NCBI GenBank assembly: GCA_036346205.1
Contig: JARFJB010001971.1
Location: 18,501-82,500 of the forward strand
Length of the DNA: 64,000 nucleotides
Source of the DNA: Vesta saturnalis
Lineage: Eukaryota > Arthropoda > Insecta > Coleoptera > Lampyridae
Direction of reading: 5' to 3'
The notes below the pieces were generated by a model that worked only from the letters and a program-made list of their open reading frames with translations, did not search any database and had not been told where the DNA came from. Made by a program: the position numbers and the translations under genes. Below are positions 1-11,400 of this stretch, piece after piece (positions within the stretch are counted from its first letter, which is position 1; every line of letters begins with the position of its first letter).

Positions 1-109
1 TGAAGCAAGGTATAAACAAAAACAAAAAAATGATTGCTATAAACATTTAAGGGTTGTTAAATTTGTGGCTAAAATAATATTAAATGATATTTAAAAAAAG
101 GTTTATAAT

Positions 110-2450
110 GTGGATAATTATCCAGCCACTGATAACTTTATTGTTAAAAAGGGTAATGTCAAAGGAAAATGTATTGATAGAAAGTTAAATGTAATTGCTG
201 AAACAATAATCTCTGCTGTTCGGCCAAATTCATATATTTCACCAATACAATTATCATTAGCAGTTTATTTACATAGACTGTTTGGTTCTAAAGATCTTGT
301 TCAATTGGTTTGTAATTTAGGTTTATGTGCCAATTATTGTGAAACTTTAAAATATGAAGAATCAGTTCTTAGATGTCCTCAACCCCAAATTGCTGAAAAC
401 AGCCTCAGACAATTTATATTTGATAACGCTGATTGCAATATACGCTCATTGGGCGCTCAAGCTTCTTTTCACGCAATGGGTGGAGTATTATGTGTTAACC
501 AAAAAGAAAACGTCATACTACAAAAAAATTCCATGTACTAAATATTGCAAATAATGCAACATCTATAGGGGCATTCGGGCATATTCCACTTAAATTCTAC
601 AAAATCTCAAAAACGTGGTCTCGTGAAATAATTTTATGTGATATTCAAAGTGACTTTTCACTGAAAAGTAATTATTGTAACTTTATATGGACAGCTGGCA
701 CTACAGTGAATAATCTAAAAGTAATCAATTGGAGCGGTTATTTTTCTTTGGCTTTTAAAGAATCAAAATCATTCAATGTTAGTTTTTTAACACCACAGCC
801 ATTTATAAACCTCAATCGATGCGATATGACTACTATATATACTGCTCTTCATTTTGCTCAGAGTGTATTAAAAATAATTATACTTCATGTATAGTAACAT
901 TGGATCAATCTTTACACCAAAAAGCAATGGAAATAGTAAATTCTACCAATGAACTTTCAACAGTTATTTTGCGTTTAGGGGGTTTTCACTTAATAATGTC
1001 ATATTTAGGCTCAATTGGTTACATCATAAAAGGAAGCGGAATAGAGAACTTATGGAAAAAATCATATTCTCAAACAGCAGTAACTCATATGATTAGTGGA
1101 CATGCATATGCAAAAGCTATTAGAGCCCACTTTTTAACATATTTAGCTCTGATTTCAACGACTTTCTTTTCAATTCCGTTTGATAAAAATGAAATTTTAA
1201 ATTTATACCCCAACGCTATGAAAAATGAAATTTCTTTACATGATATTCTGGACAGTACAGTCTTTCAGCATATGGTGGAAAAATGTTTGCATAAAATGAA
1301 AGCTGCGGCAAACCGAAGCAGAACTTCGAAATTGTGGTATACTTATTTTACCCAAGTTAATATGCTTTTTAATTATATCCGCACTGAAATGATTGGTGAC
1401 TGGAAGTTGCATTTGGAATCTTGTGCACAAATACTTCCTTATTTTCATGCAACAGGACATGTTCATTATGCCAGATCTGTTCACTTGTACTATCAGGAAA
1501 TGATAAAATTAAAAGAAAGAATGGACGAAAATACTTTTAAAATATTTACAAACGACTATTTTACAGTAAGAAGAACTGAAAAACTATGGAGTGGAACTTG
1601 GACAGACATGAATGGAACAGTTTTTAATGAGACAATTTAAATCAAGAGGGGGCCTTGAACACGGGCGAGGTGTTAGTGAATCAACTTTAGTGCGGTGGAC
1701 ATCTGCCATGCCATACTGTCGTAATGTTCGTTATTCTCTGGAATATTTTGCTGGAATTGATTCCTCTAGGTCATTTCAACATAAAGATATCCAAGAATCT
1801 TCTAAGACCAAAGATTCTGAGCATTTTAAATTATTTTACTGATGGTTTTTAGAAAACTCTCCTTTTGAGAATATAACACCAAAAAAGTATAAAATTGTAA
1901 ATTTAAGTGCTGTAACTTGTAAAGGAGTCCAAATAAGTGGCGAAATAGTGCAAGTCAATTCTCATCAGATATTTAATAAAATTATGTGTACCATGAAATC
2001 CGAGGACGAATAAGAATTATATTTTAAATATGAACTCGGTCCCATACCTCCGGCTTTATTTGACGACTTTCAGTTTATGAGAAAAGGTAATAAATCAGAT
2101 TTGGCTGCAATACTAGAAGCATCAGGCTATGAAGATTGCCTTCTTAAAACCTCTAAATTATTTTTAGTTGATGGAAGCTTCTTACTTCATAAAGTTATCT
2201 GGCCAAGTGCTTGCACTTTAAAAAAAGTGTACTTTACATACCTTCAATACACACAGTTATTTTCGATGGATATAATCCACCTTCAACAAAAGATCACGGG
2301 CACATTAAAAGGGTAAAATCTGTTACTCCAAATGTTCACTTTAATTTGTCAACCCCAGTAACCTCAAAACAGTCTCATCTTACTCTAGAATACGTTCCAA
2401 TCCATCTTGCTGGAAACCCGATAAATATTCCTGGACGACTCTGGAGTTAG
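110..2450 (+). pseudogene. Relic of a repeated, uncharacterised metazoan ORF family (possibly transposon-derived)
   Basis: Conserved blocks follow one another on the + strand but change frame repeatedly: 110-541, about 544-894, 819-1640, 1612-1842, 2077-2316 and 2211-2450. An N-terminal block near 400-500 holds the motif FIFDNAD followed by a HAMGG motif. A central block near 920-1130 has long aliphatic stretches with LGGFHL and SGHAYA. A block at 1400-1700 has GDWKLHLE and WSGTWTDM followed by GRGVSESTL. A C-terminal block near 2270 has an IFDGY motif. I recognise this order from large multicopy families of unnamed proteins in arthropods and cnidarians whose function I do not know; a mobile-element origin is inference from their copy number and decay. 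At least four frameshifts make it non-functional. No terminal repeats were found around it. Confidence 0.6.
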
Positions 2451-3427
2451 GTGCCGGAGCACAGTCTTGTAAAACCAATAATCTTAAATATCAGCTTGAG
2501 GTAAATCAATCCGTTGACATAGTATGTAACACGATAGCATATATTTTTCTACGTTTGAAAATTGCACCATACTTTTTTGATACTAACTACCACAAATTAA
2601 CTAATTCAGGGTTAAATACTAGTACCAACTAAATACAAAATTGTACAAAACAAAATTATGACAGATACTGACTTATTTCAAAGCCGTCTATTTTTATTTT
2701 TTTCAAAGCCGCCTGTTTTTATTTATTCTTTTTCACATCGTTCTTATAATGTCGCAGATAGAATTGTAAGATATTATTTATCAGCGTGGAAAAAAATCCT
2801 TTTTTTTTGGAAATTATACATATGTATTTTAGCATTGTTTAATACTGATCATTTAAATAAGTAACTTTAATGGTAATTTTACAAGCATTTAGTTTTTTAT
2901 GTTAAGTTGCATAATTAACAATATTTTATTTTAGTAATTTTCCCTATTTTATACACAAAGTAAAGGAAAGTTAACTAAATAAACTTTTTTGAAAATGCAG
3001 GTCTGTATTCAAAAATTTCGTGATGATGGTCCATAAAAGGTTCAAAACGCTATCAAATGTGATACATTGCTGAATTTGTAATAAAAAAAACCTTTCAATA
3101 TCAGTTTTCAAAATATCAGGACCGTATTTAAAAAAAATAAGTTGATGATGGTTATAAAAATAGGAAACATTCGATTGAAAAACTGACTATGCCATGTTAA
3201 AGCCCGTAACAAGTTGCCATGAAGAAGTGTTTGTATTTTTGCTCTAGCATTTATAATAAAACCAGAAAAAATAAAACATAAATGTCAAAAATTCAAATTT
3301 TTTCAAATATCTCAAAAACAAAAAATCACACCATCGATTTTATTGGTCCCCTAAATACACAGCTTTTTTCCCATTTAACGGGATTTATATCCATTACCAT
3401 TTCCGAGATCCCCATAGTGAGAATCCT

Positions 3428-3464
3428 TATTATTATTATTATTATATATATATATATACACACA
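3428..3464. repeat. ATT/AT microsatellite
   Basis: A run of ATT units passes directly into a run of AT units and then into a short ACAC stretch. It is simple sequence with no coding role. Confidence 0.9.
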
Positions 3465-4408
3465 TCATTCTATCATTTTGCGTCCATCAATTTGGTATTT
3501 GCCATCAATTTGCAATTTGGCACCACTTTGCAAGGTGGCGTCTGTATTTGGGCGCCAGATTACAATTCTTAAACATTTTCTTAGTATGAGTGTTAGAGAA
3601 ACACCGTTGGCAGCAGACGATTCCAATAGCACCCTATAATACTCATTCTGAGTATGGGGTCCCATTCCATACTCCTACGTTGAAATTTTTGAGAAACTTG
3701 TTGACGCCAAAATCGTGTAATACGTAAAATTGTATACAAATTAGTTCAGCACTTTGCCATCACAGCGCTATTTCTAAACATATTTTTATTGTATTTATCT
3801 CGTACATTTCAATCATTCAGACGTGTTTAAATGACAACACTGTAAAGCCAATTTCTAATATTTGTTGGTATTTAATTTGAAGTTATTTCATATCTACGGT
3901 CTATAGCCTTCTGGCGTCTTATACCTAGATATACAATTGATGTTACTTAACATCATTATGAACTCATACCTACTTTATTTTCTAAATCATTTTGAAGTTA
4001 TATATTTATATATATTCTGCAAGATTAGCTAACTCATGCACTTCAAATAATTGTCAAGGTGACACTTGGGGGTGAACTGTAAAACTGATTACCCATGGTT
4101 CCTAATGAGCAGGCGACGAAAGATTTTAAGGGTTCACTGGTACACCATTCTATTTACTCTCCCCGAAAATAATAAAATTAATTGTTCTTAAATATAAATG
4201 CAAAAAATTAGAAATACAAATACGTACGTTTCGTATTGTCCATTACATAATTTGAAAGGTACCAGTTGGGTTAATTCAATGCAAAATTTACTTATTAATA
4301 ACAGTTGAGACGACATTATTACCCTTATTTCAAAAGGGTGACTTTGCAAGAAGGGATGTGGTGCAAAGTGGAGCTGCAGGAAGGTCGGGTTAAAATGTAC
4401 CGCAATTT

Positions 4409-4603
4409 GTGGTCTATACCAGAGCCTTATGTGACTCAACTCTGCCCACATTACACGCAGAATTCGACGATGAAGTGTCCGAAGTTGAAGCTGTTCCTGC
4501 GACGACAGCAGAGACCGACGGTGACCATGAAACAGAAAGAGACGAATCGTCTCAAGAAGAGAGCGAAAGAGACGTAGCGAGTGGGAACGAAGAAGAGGAC
4601 TAA
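4409..4603 (+). CDS. Short acidic ORF, possibly a gene remnant
   Basis: A 64-codon frame runs to TAA at about 4601-4603. Its second half is strongly acidic and rich in Glu, Asp, Ser and Thr, like the disordered C-terminal tail of a larger protein. The overlapping frame from 4305 is open over the same bases, so either may be chance. No domain, intron signal or neighbour supports a function. It could be the last exon of a lost gene or a degraded transposon ORF. Confidence 0.2.
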   Translation: MVYTRALCDSTLPTLHAEFDDEVSEVEAVPATTAETDGDHETERDESSQEESERDVASGNEEED

Positions 4604-6373
4604 TAATTAACTACATTATTTTATAAATGCCTTTCAATAATAATCATACCGTAGCGAAATTAACGTGGGAAAGTGAATAAACGCCGCGTTTTTGTATAAA
4701 TCGAGCGTGCGATTTCTCATCTCTGCGCTGTATATCAGACACGGATAATCGCATGAAAAAAAAAAGTTATCAGTCGTGTAGTGAATTTTATTAGCTACAA
4801 CCTTTCTAATTGCTTTTAATGGCGTACGATGCATAATAAGCGAGTAATTCTCAAAAAACTCAAAATCGTGACATTTCACCTCTGATATCTCAAAATGCTC
4901 CAGTGATTTTTTTGCTGGGGTTTGTACCCAACTTTATAATCACAAAATAAAGGTCTGTGCAAAAATTCAGCTCCGTACTCCAAATTCCCCAATTTCGATT
5001 TATTTAGGTCTAATGTGACTGGACTATTTAAAAATTGAGTAACTTTGTACACCAAATTCATAGTTTTTATCAACACTTCATAGCTTTAATTTTGAGTTAT
5101 TTGTTTCAATTCTTAGAGGTAGACAATTTAACCGAAAGTTTTGCCCCGAAGTAGGTATATTCGCCCTTGTATTTCGCTGAGTAATCCTAACGCACTGTAG
5201 ATTCTGAAACAAGTGTCTTAATTTTGAACTACATAGTAACTGGTTACGATGAAACCGTTTATTAATCAAAATTTGTGCTTTAGTAAATTCATTTTTTTGT
5301 TTTAGTGCTACCACGTTAAATTAGTACCGTTCAGAAACCAGTTATATTATTAACATATAGTCATTATTTTTCAATTGGAATAATCTGATTGTGAATAGAG
5401 TTAAAAGCCGTTTTGTAAAATCGGAAACTTATTATTTGATTTCGGTAATTCAAAGTTAAGTTAATTTGTCTAAAATGTGCGGCTGTACGTGCGCGTGTGC
5501 CTGTAGCCAGGATAACTTAAAAGATGACAATTTTTGTTGGAGTAATAAATACACATTAAAAAGTTTTTTTAGCAAATATATCGAAAGCTGTCAGCGTAAG
5601 TGAAAATACCTTTATTAGGGAATATTTTAGATAAATTTCCTTTATGAAAGTAAGATAGCAAATAAGTTCGAAAAATGGGATTCGATTAATAAAAAAGATG
5701 GATACGAATACTACTTTTAAAGAGTTTGTTTTTTAGATTTAATTAGATAACATAATTTATTAGGATTGTAATTGTAATATGTCAAAGTTGCAAAATTTTT
5801 GCGCCCTCCAATTTATGTTCTTGGAACTAATTCTGATGTTTACGCCATACATACTTTAATTTAACTGATTTGAAACTGTGCAAAAAATAAAAGAAAATAT
5901 AATGCAAATTTAAAACTTGATCACGTTAGTTAAGAATTGTTTCTTTTACGTATAAACTGTGATGTTTGAGGCATCAAATCGTAAACAATTCTAACGATCG
6001 TATTATTGAACCCAGTGTATTTTATTGTCGAGATAAATAAAACCTAACGCACGCATGGCAACTGTAGGGAAGTAATATGCTGGCCAAATATGATTTTCAG
6101 AATTGTTACTGATAATTTTACACCAATATTTCTCATTCCTCCTTATTTTTTGGGAATTACTAACGTTTGGGTTGAGGTACGGAGAACTTTACGCTGCTGA
6201 AAAAAAATGTAAATATTTGTATATAAAATGTTCCACATTTTGTTGACTTGTAGCGTATTTTACCTATTAAAGTAAAAAGGAAAACTAATGTTTTTCTAAC
6301 TGTTTACTGAAAAAGCGACAGATTTAGGCCACCATCAAATTGTAGGTCTGTGTACCTGGTGTAAACGAGAAGT

Positions 6374-6480
6374 ACCTAAAGCCCGTCTTACATGGTCAAA
6401 TTTCTACATGTATTTCTACATGTATTCTTATATGAATTTCTACGTGTAAAATCTTCGGTTTTACACGGTACAGATTTTAT
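6374..6480 (+). repeat. Possible left terminal region of the Harbinger-type element
   Basis: About 250 bp upstream of the transposase relic the sequence GCCCGTCTTACATGGTCAAA starts a block with repeated TTCTACATGTA motifs. Its position and GC-start resemble PIF/Harbinger termini. The matching right end would lie beyond the satellite and is not visible, so this is inference only. Confidence 0.3.
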
Positions 6481-6626
6481 GAAAATTAAATGTAGAAAAT
6501 TGAGTTTTTAAGCAGTTTTGTTGTCAATAGATTATAGAAGTGTGGTGGTTACAACATGAAGTATGATATTTATAAAAGGTTTTTATTTGATAATTAATAA
6601 ATATTAAACATAAGCAATAATAAACA

Positions 6627-7311
6627 ATGGGCAGTGATACAATAAATATTTTGGCAGTAACTCTATTATATGGAATGGCGTTGATAAAAAAAAAGAAAGA
6701 AAACGTAAATGCTGATTACAAAATGGGTAGATAGGAAAAAGAAACAAGGAATTCAGCTGTTAATAATGAGCTTCAATTTGAAGATCCACGCGCTTTTAAG
6801 AATTATTTAAGAATGAACAAAGAGAACTACATGAAATTGTTGCAAAAAGTCGAACCTGAAATTGCTAAAACTAATACAAATATGAGGGAATGCATTTCTA
6901 GTAGGGATAAATTAATGATCACATTACGCTTCTTGGCTACTGAAGAAACATATAGAAATGTAATGTCATCATCAAGCATTCATGAATCAACGATTTCATT
7001 ATTTATTCCCCATGTTTGCATTGCAATTTTAATGTGCTAAGAGATGACTACTTGCATGTAAGTAAGGTTTAATTTTAAAAGCGCAATTTATCTTTATTTT
7101 TTATTAATAGATTCCACAATATGAAAAAGATTGGGAAACTATCTCACATGAGTTAGATCAAATACCAAATGTAATCGGTGCATTAAATGGTAAACATATA
7201 GCTTTCCGAGCTCCAAGAAGTACTGGAACAATGTACTATAATTATAAAGGTTTTAACAGAATAATATTGCACTTGTTGATGCATAATATCGCTTTATTTA
7301 TATAGATGTTG
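6627..7311 (+). pseudogene. PIF/Harbinger-type transposase-derived nuclease, 5' part only
   Basis: From ATG 6627 the frame encodes the N-terminal helical region of a HARBI1/ALP1-like nuclease, with FKNYLRMNKENY, NMRECISSRDKL and TLRFLATEETYR as family landmarks. A TAG at 6732-6734 interrupts it and one base appears missing near 7030. A plausible intron (GTAAGT at 7058, AG at 7109-7110) joins it to a second block at 7111-7311 with PNVIGALNGKHI and a YYNYKGF motif, then a frameshift, a TAA and a DVG motif. In the family, GALDGKH supplies the first catalytic Asp; here the codon at 7186-7188 is AAT (Asn). The sequence stops at DVG, where the hexamer satellite begins, so the rest of the catalytic domain is absent. 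The gene cannot be active. The family assignment is strong. Confidence 0.8.
7058..7110 (+). other. Probable spliceosomal intron in the Harbinger-type relic
   Basis: A GTAAGT donor lies between two blocks of conserved transposase sequence. It is followed by an AT-rich stretch, a T-rich tract and an AG acceptor. At 53 bp it is a typical short animal intron. It supports a eukaryotic origin of the window. Confidence 0.6.
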
Positions 7312-7851
7312 GTGTCCGTGTCCGTGCCCGTGTAGTATCCGTGTCCGTGTCCGTGCCCGTGTCCGTGTATGTGTCCGTGTCTGTGTCTGTGTCTGTGTCG
7401 GTGTCTGTGTCTGTGTCTGTGTCTATGTCTGTGTCTGTGTCTGTGTCTGTGTCTGTGTCTGTGTCTGTCTGTGTCTGTGTCTGTGTCTGTGTCTGTGTCT
7501 GTGTCTGTGTCTGTGTCTGTGTCTGTGTCTGTGTCTGTGTCTGTGTCTGTGTCTGTGTCTGTGTCTGTGTCTGTGTCTGTGTCTGTGTCTGTGTCTGTGT
7601 CTGTCTGTTCTGTTCTGTGTCCGTGTCCGTGTCCGTGCCCGTGCCCGTGTCCGTGTCCGTGTCCGTGTCCGTGTCCGTGTCCGTGTCCGTGTCCGTGTCC
7701 GTGTCCGTGTCCGTGTCCGTGTCCGTGTCCGTATATGGGTCTGTGTCTGTCTCTGTCTGTGTGTCTGTGTCTGTGTCTGTGTCTGTGTCTGTGTCTGTGT
7801 CTGTGTCTGTTCTTATCTGCGTCTGCGTCTTCGTCTGCGTCTGCGCCTGCT

Positions 7852-7908
<57 letters not shown>

Positions 7909-8113
7909 TCGTCTGCGTCTGCGTCTGCGTTTTCGTCTGCGTCTGCGTCTGCGTCTACGTCTGCGTCTGCGTCTGCGCCTGTGTCTGTGTCTGCGTCTGC
8001 GTCTGCGTCTGTGTCCGTGACTGTCTCTTTGTCTGTGTCTGTGTCTGTGTCTGTGTCTGTGTCTGTTCTGTGTCTGTGTCGTCTGTCTGTCTGTGTCTGT
8101 CTGTCAGTGGACA
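7312..8113 (+). repeat. Hexanucleotide satellite array 1 (TGTGTC / CGTGTC / TGCGTC)
   Basis: About 0.8 kb of nearly perfect 6-bp units. Blocks of TGTGTC (7375-7612), CGTGTC (7618-7735), TGTGTC (7738-7810), TGCGTC (7815-8000) and again TGTGTC follow one another. Because the unit is a multiple of three and lacks stops, several frames are open on both strands; these are not proteins. The left edge coincides with the DVG codons of the Harbinger relic. Confidence 0.95.
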
Positions 8114-8440
8114 CCTGCGCCATCTTTTTTGACGTCACAAGACCGCACACGTGGGGATTTTCACCTTTATTTTTACTGTTACGTGTGGTGTCTTTTCACC
8201 CCTATTTTTGCACTCCACGTGTGAGACCGTTTCAACTAATTATTTTTTATACTGTGTGAGACCGTATCCTTTCTTTTCGGGCCCTTTTCACCTAATTATT
8301 TTCTGCTCGTATAGGACTGTGTTTCACCTATTTTTTACACACCACGTGTGAGACCGCATTGTCTCCTTTTCTTTTCGAGGCCTTTCAACCTAATTATATT
8401 TTACTGCTTACGTGAAGGACCGTATTACCCTTATTTTTAT
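8114..8440 (+). repeat. Degenerate short tandem repeat with CACGTGTGAGACCG motif
   Basis: Variants of CACGTGTGAGACCG recur near 8213, 8251, 8344 and 8411. Each is followed by a pyrimidine-rich stretch and TTTCAACCTAATTATTTT or a close variant. Spacing varies from about 40 to 90 bp. It is a decayed repeat with no coding signal. Confidence 0.6.
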
Positions 8441-11400
8441 TATTTCTTTTGGGGTTAAACCTTTGGCTGTATTGGACCTTTTGACAGCTGGCTTTTTTGT
8501 GGTTGCTAACGTGAGGACTGGGTTGGTCTGGCTTGCTGTATTTAGTGGAGACTGGGCTGTATGTCTGGGTTGGAGCTTTGGGCTGGTAAGTCTTGCGTTG
8601 GTCTGGGCTGGACTGTATTGGTCCTGTTGTTTAAATGTTCCTGCTTCTCGTCTGTTGCATCTGTCTGCTCGGACTGTTATGCGTTGCATGTTATTATCGT
8701 CTATTGCTTTAAAATGGTCTGCTATTGGGCGTATTTTCTAATAATGATGTTCTTGTTTGATTGATCTTGCGTGGGGAATTTGACAGTTTTAATTATAGAA
8801 CACTTATTTTTATTGTTGTCTTTATCCCGTGAACTATTTCTGTTCCTTGCTTTTTTTATTGTTTTAATTACTGTTTGTGTTTTCTGTTCTGTTTTGCATT
8901 GTTTCCCCCTTTTGTGTTGTTGTATTTTTTCTTAATGTTGTTTTTTCTGTAATTTCTGTAAATAAATGGTTCCCCCTTCCGCTCTGCGTTTTTGAGGCAC
9001 TCTTCCGGTGATAGTCCCGTTTGTGTCTGTTTAATTCTTTCTGGTTGTTCCCCTATAATTAATTTATACAAACCCTCATTGTCTTTATTGCACTTACTGC
9101 CTCATTTACCTTTCTTTTCGGTTTGTATTCTTTGTCGCCTTGTTTTATCTTTCTGTTTGTGTTTTTCCATTATGTAGGTTCCTGTTCATGTTTACTTTTT
9201 CTGTAAATATCCTGTTTTTTAATAGTCTCCTATTGGTTTTTTTCTTTTTCACTAAATAATAAATTTTATAAAGTTTTCATGGTTCGTTTTTCGCAATTTT
9301 AATTTGGTCTTATCTTTATTTATCAGAATAGAATGGTTGGGTCGTTAAACAATATTTTAATTATCTCATCATTTAGAATTAAACATGTCTGTTTTTTACT
9401 CCTGGTAAATTTAATCTTATGCACTGATATAATCCCCACATCCGAATGGTAGTCTTGCGTTTTTTGTATACGTTGGAATTCTTCTCTAGGAAACGTAAAT
9501 GATATCCTTGTGCTCGGTCTACTCTTTTTTTCGTCTGTGTAGCGGTCCAATGCTGACCTGGTTTGTTTGCAGGATCCGTGTTTACGATAATTGCCCGGTC
9601 GGGTGCGGTCTCGTTGATTGAACACAAGCGCACACTTCTTTGGCGATCGATTTCCAAACCAACCACCGCATACATCTTTGGAATTGGTTGCGTCCAGTCT
9701 TCTGTAAGGTTTTGTGCCCCTGATGTTATGGTTTCGCTATATGCTTTTGCTTCCTTTTCAACTGTTTAATCCGGAACCAGTCTCCAGGTTTACTATTGGT
9801 TTGTTAAGCCTTAAAACTGTTGTTTTTCCTGCCCTTAACGTGAATTTTGTTAAATGGGGCCCCTCTCCTCCTGGAAATTGTTGTTGTCTGCCCCACCACC
9901 ATTTCAATCCATGATAATTATCTTCCATAAATTTTATCTGTCTGACATGGATCCTGTATAAAGTCCTCTTTTTATTCATCAGCGATCGACCGTGATCTGT
10001 GGCAATTTCTTTGGTATGTTCGTTGTTAAACCCAAACCCCGTCCAAGTTGCGTCCATCTTCTATCGGCTGCTGCTGTCCTGAAGCTGCAGGTTGAGCTAC
10101 CACTTTTAAACTAAAATCCCAACGACGTTCCGATGTTTATCGATCTCGTCACGTTATCGAATTCTGCATACCCAAAGTTAACGGTCACGGTGACCCTTCA
10201 AACCGACTTCCAGCCGAAGGGGCCGTTTCTCTTTCCAGTGCGTCTGCGTTTGCAGACAGGTCGGTGTTGGTCGGCCATTCGTGCCGTTGGGTAATCCTTG
10301 TTATCGTTACCTTCATTCTGTCTGTCGGTGGTGTGGTCGCTCTTCGTATAAACCATTAGCTGTTCTGGTTGTGGCCTTCGAAGGTTTGTTGTCCTCTTTG
10401 CGTGTTAATATTGCGTGTGTTGCGGTTTGAGGGTGTCACCGTTGGGCTTTATTTGCTCCCTACGTGCATCGTTTAGGTCTGGGCTTATCCGTTTCGCTGT
10501 TGCCTGCAGGTTGTTCCTTTGTCGGTCCTTGTCGGGTATTTTGCGGGTGTTGTTTCTGCTTTAGCGTGCGCTTGTAGTGGGTTGATTCGCTCGTCTCCCA
10601 GTCTGGTCTATAATTCGTGTCTTGTTTTGAAGCCAGTGCCGCCATTAGGTCTGGTTCTTTGATCTTCTTCCTTTAACTCAACACCACTTAGCTTTTTTGA
10701 TTTCCGGTGCACGTGCCAATCATCTCTATCTGTTTCCCGGTAGCCCGTGCTTGACGTTTGAGAAACCGTTATTGCGTTTCTGTATTCATCTGTCCAGCTG
10801 TATCATTGTCCTTCTCCTGTGTGCTCTGGCCTCCTTTCCATAATTTGCGTTTCGTATTGCGGTAGGCGTGGTGTTGTTTGGTTGTGCATCTTCTGTTTGT
10901 CCTCCACCTGTGAGGCTGCATCCTTGTTTACCGTGCTCTGCGTCTGTGTGCTGTCTGCTTTGCTTTAGCTGTTGTACAGCATGGTCTGGCTTAAATCTAT
11001 ATAATTTTCCATTTCCGGGGACTACTTCATTGGGCGTCTCACGCTGATGGGTTTGTTATCCATTCCCTGTCGATCTTGTCTGCGTCGTGGTTCCCAATTC
11101 GGACTTACGCATTCCCGTTGTGCATGTGGCCATTATCTTGTTATCGTCGTGCGCTTCTTTCCCTCTCAGTGGAGACTGTTATTATCGTCGCGTCTCTTTT
11201 TGCCTCCATCATTTTATCGTTTTCTCGTCGGCTTTACGCTTGGTTTCTACCTCCCTTGTCTTTCTTGCGTCTTTGGTCGTCCTTTGCGTCCCGTTTCCCC
11301 GTTCTGGCTTCTTTCCTGCCTTTGCCCAGCTTTCGGTTTTCTTGCCCCTGCTCCCTATTCTTGCCACGTTGTGGGGTCTGTTGCCGTCCGTTACCGGTGT

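Larger units (their letters stand above)
2451..6370. other. AT-rich DNA without a recognisable gene
   Basis: All frames are short and broken, and nothing in them resembles a known domain. A mixed ATT/AT microsatellite lies at about 3428-3464. A small acidic ORF near 4.4-4.6 kb is listed separately. The rest shows no repeats, RNA genes or clear promoter signals. Confidence 0.6.

Noticed and set aside
4634..5314. Three minus-strand ORFs of 66-81 codons
   Set aside because: AT-rich, no family resemblance, no conserved neighbour and no splice logic connecting them.
7312..8113. Telomeric repeat
   Set aside because: The usual arthropod telomere unit TTAGG and its known variants are absent. The hexamer arrays are interstitial, variable in unit, and interrupted by transposons.
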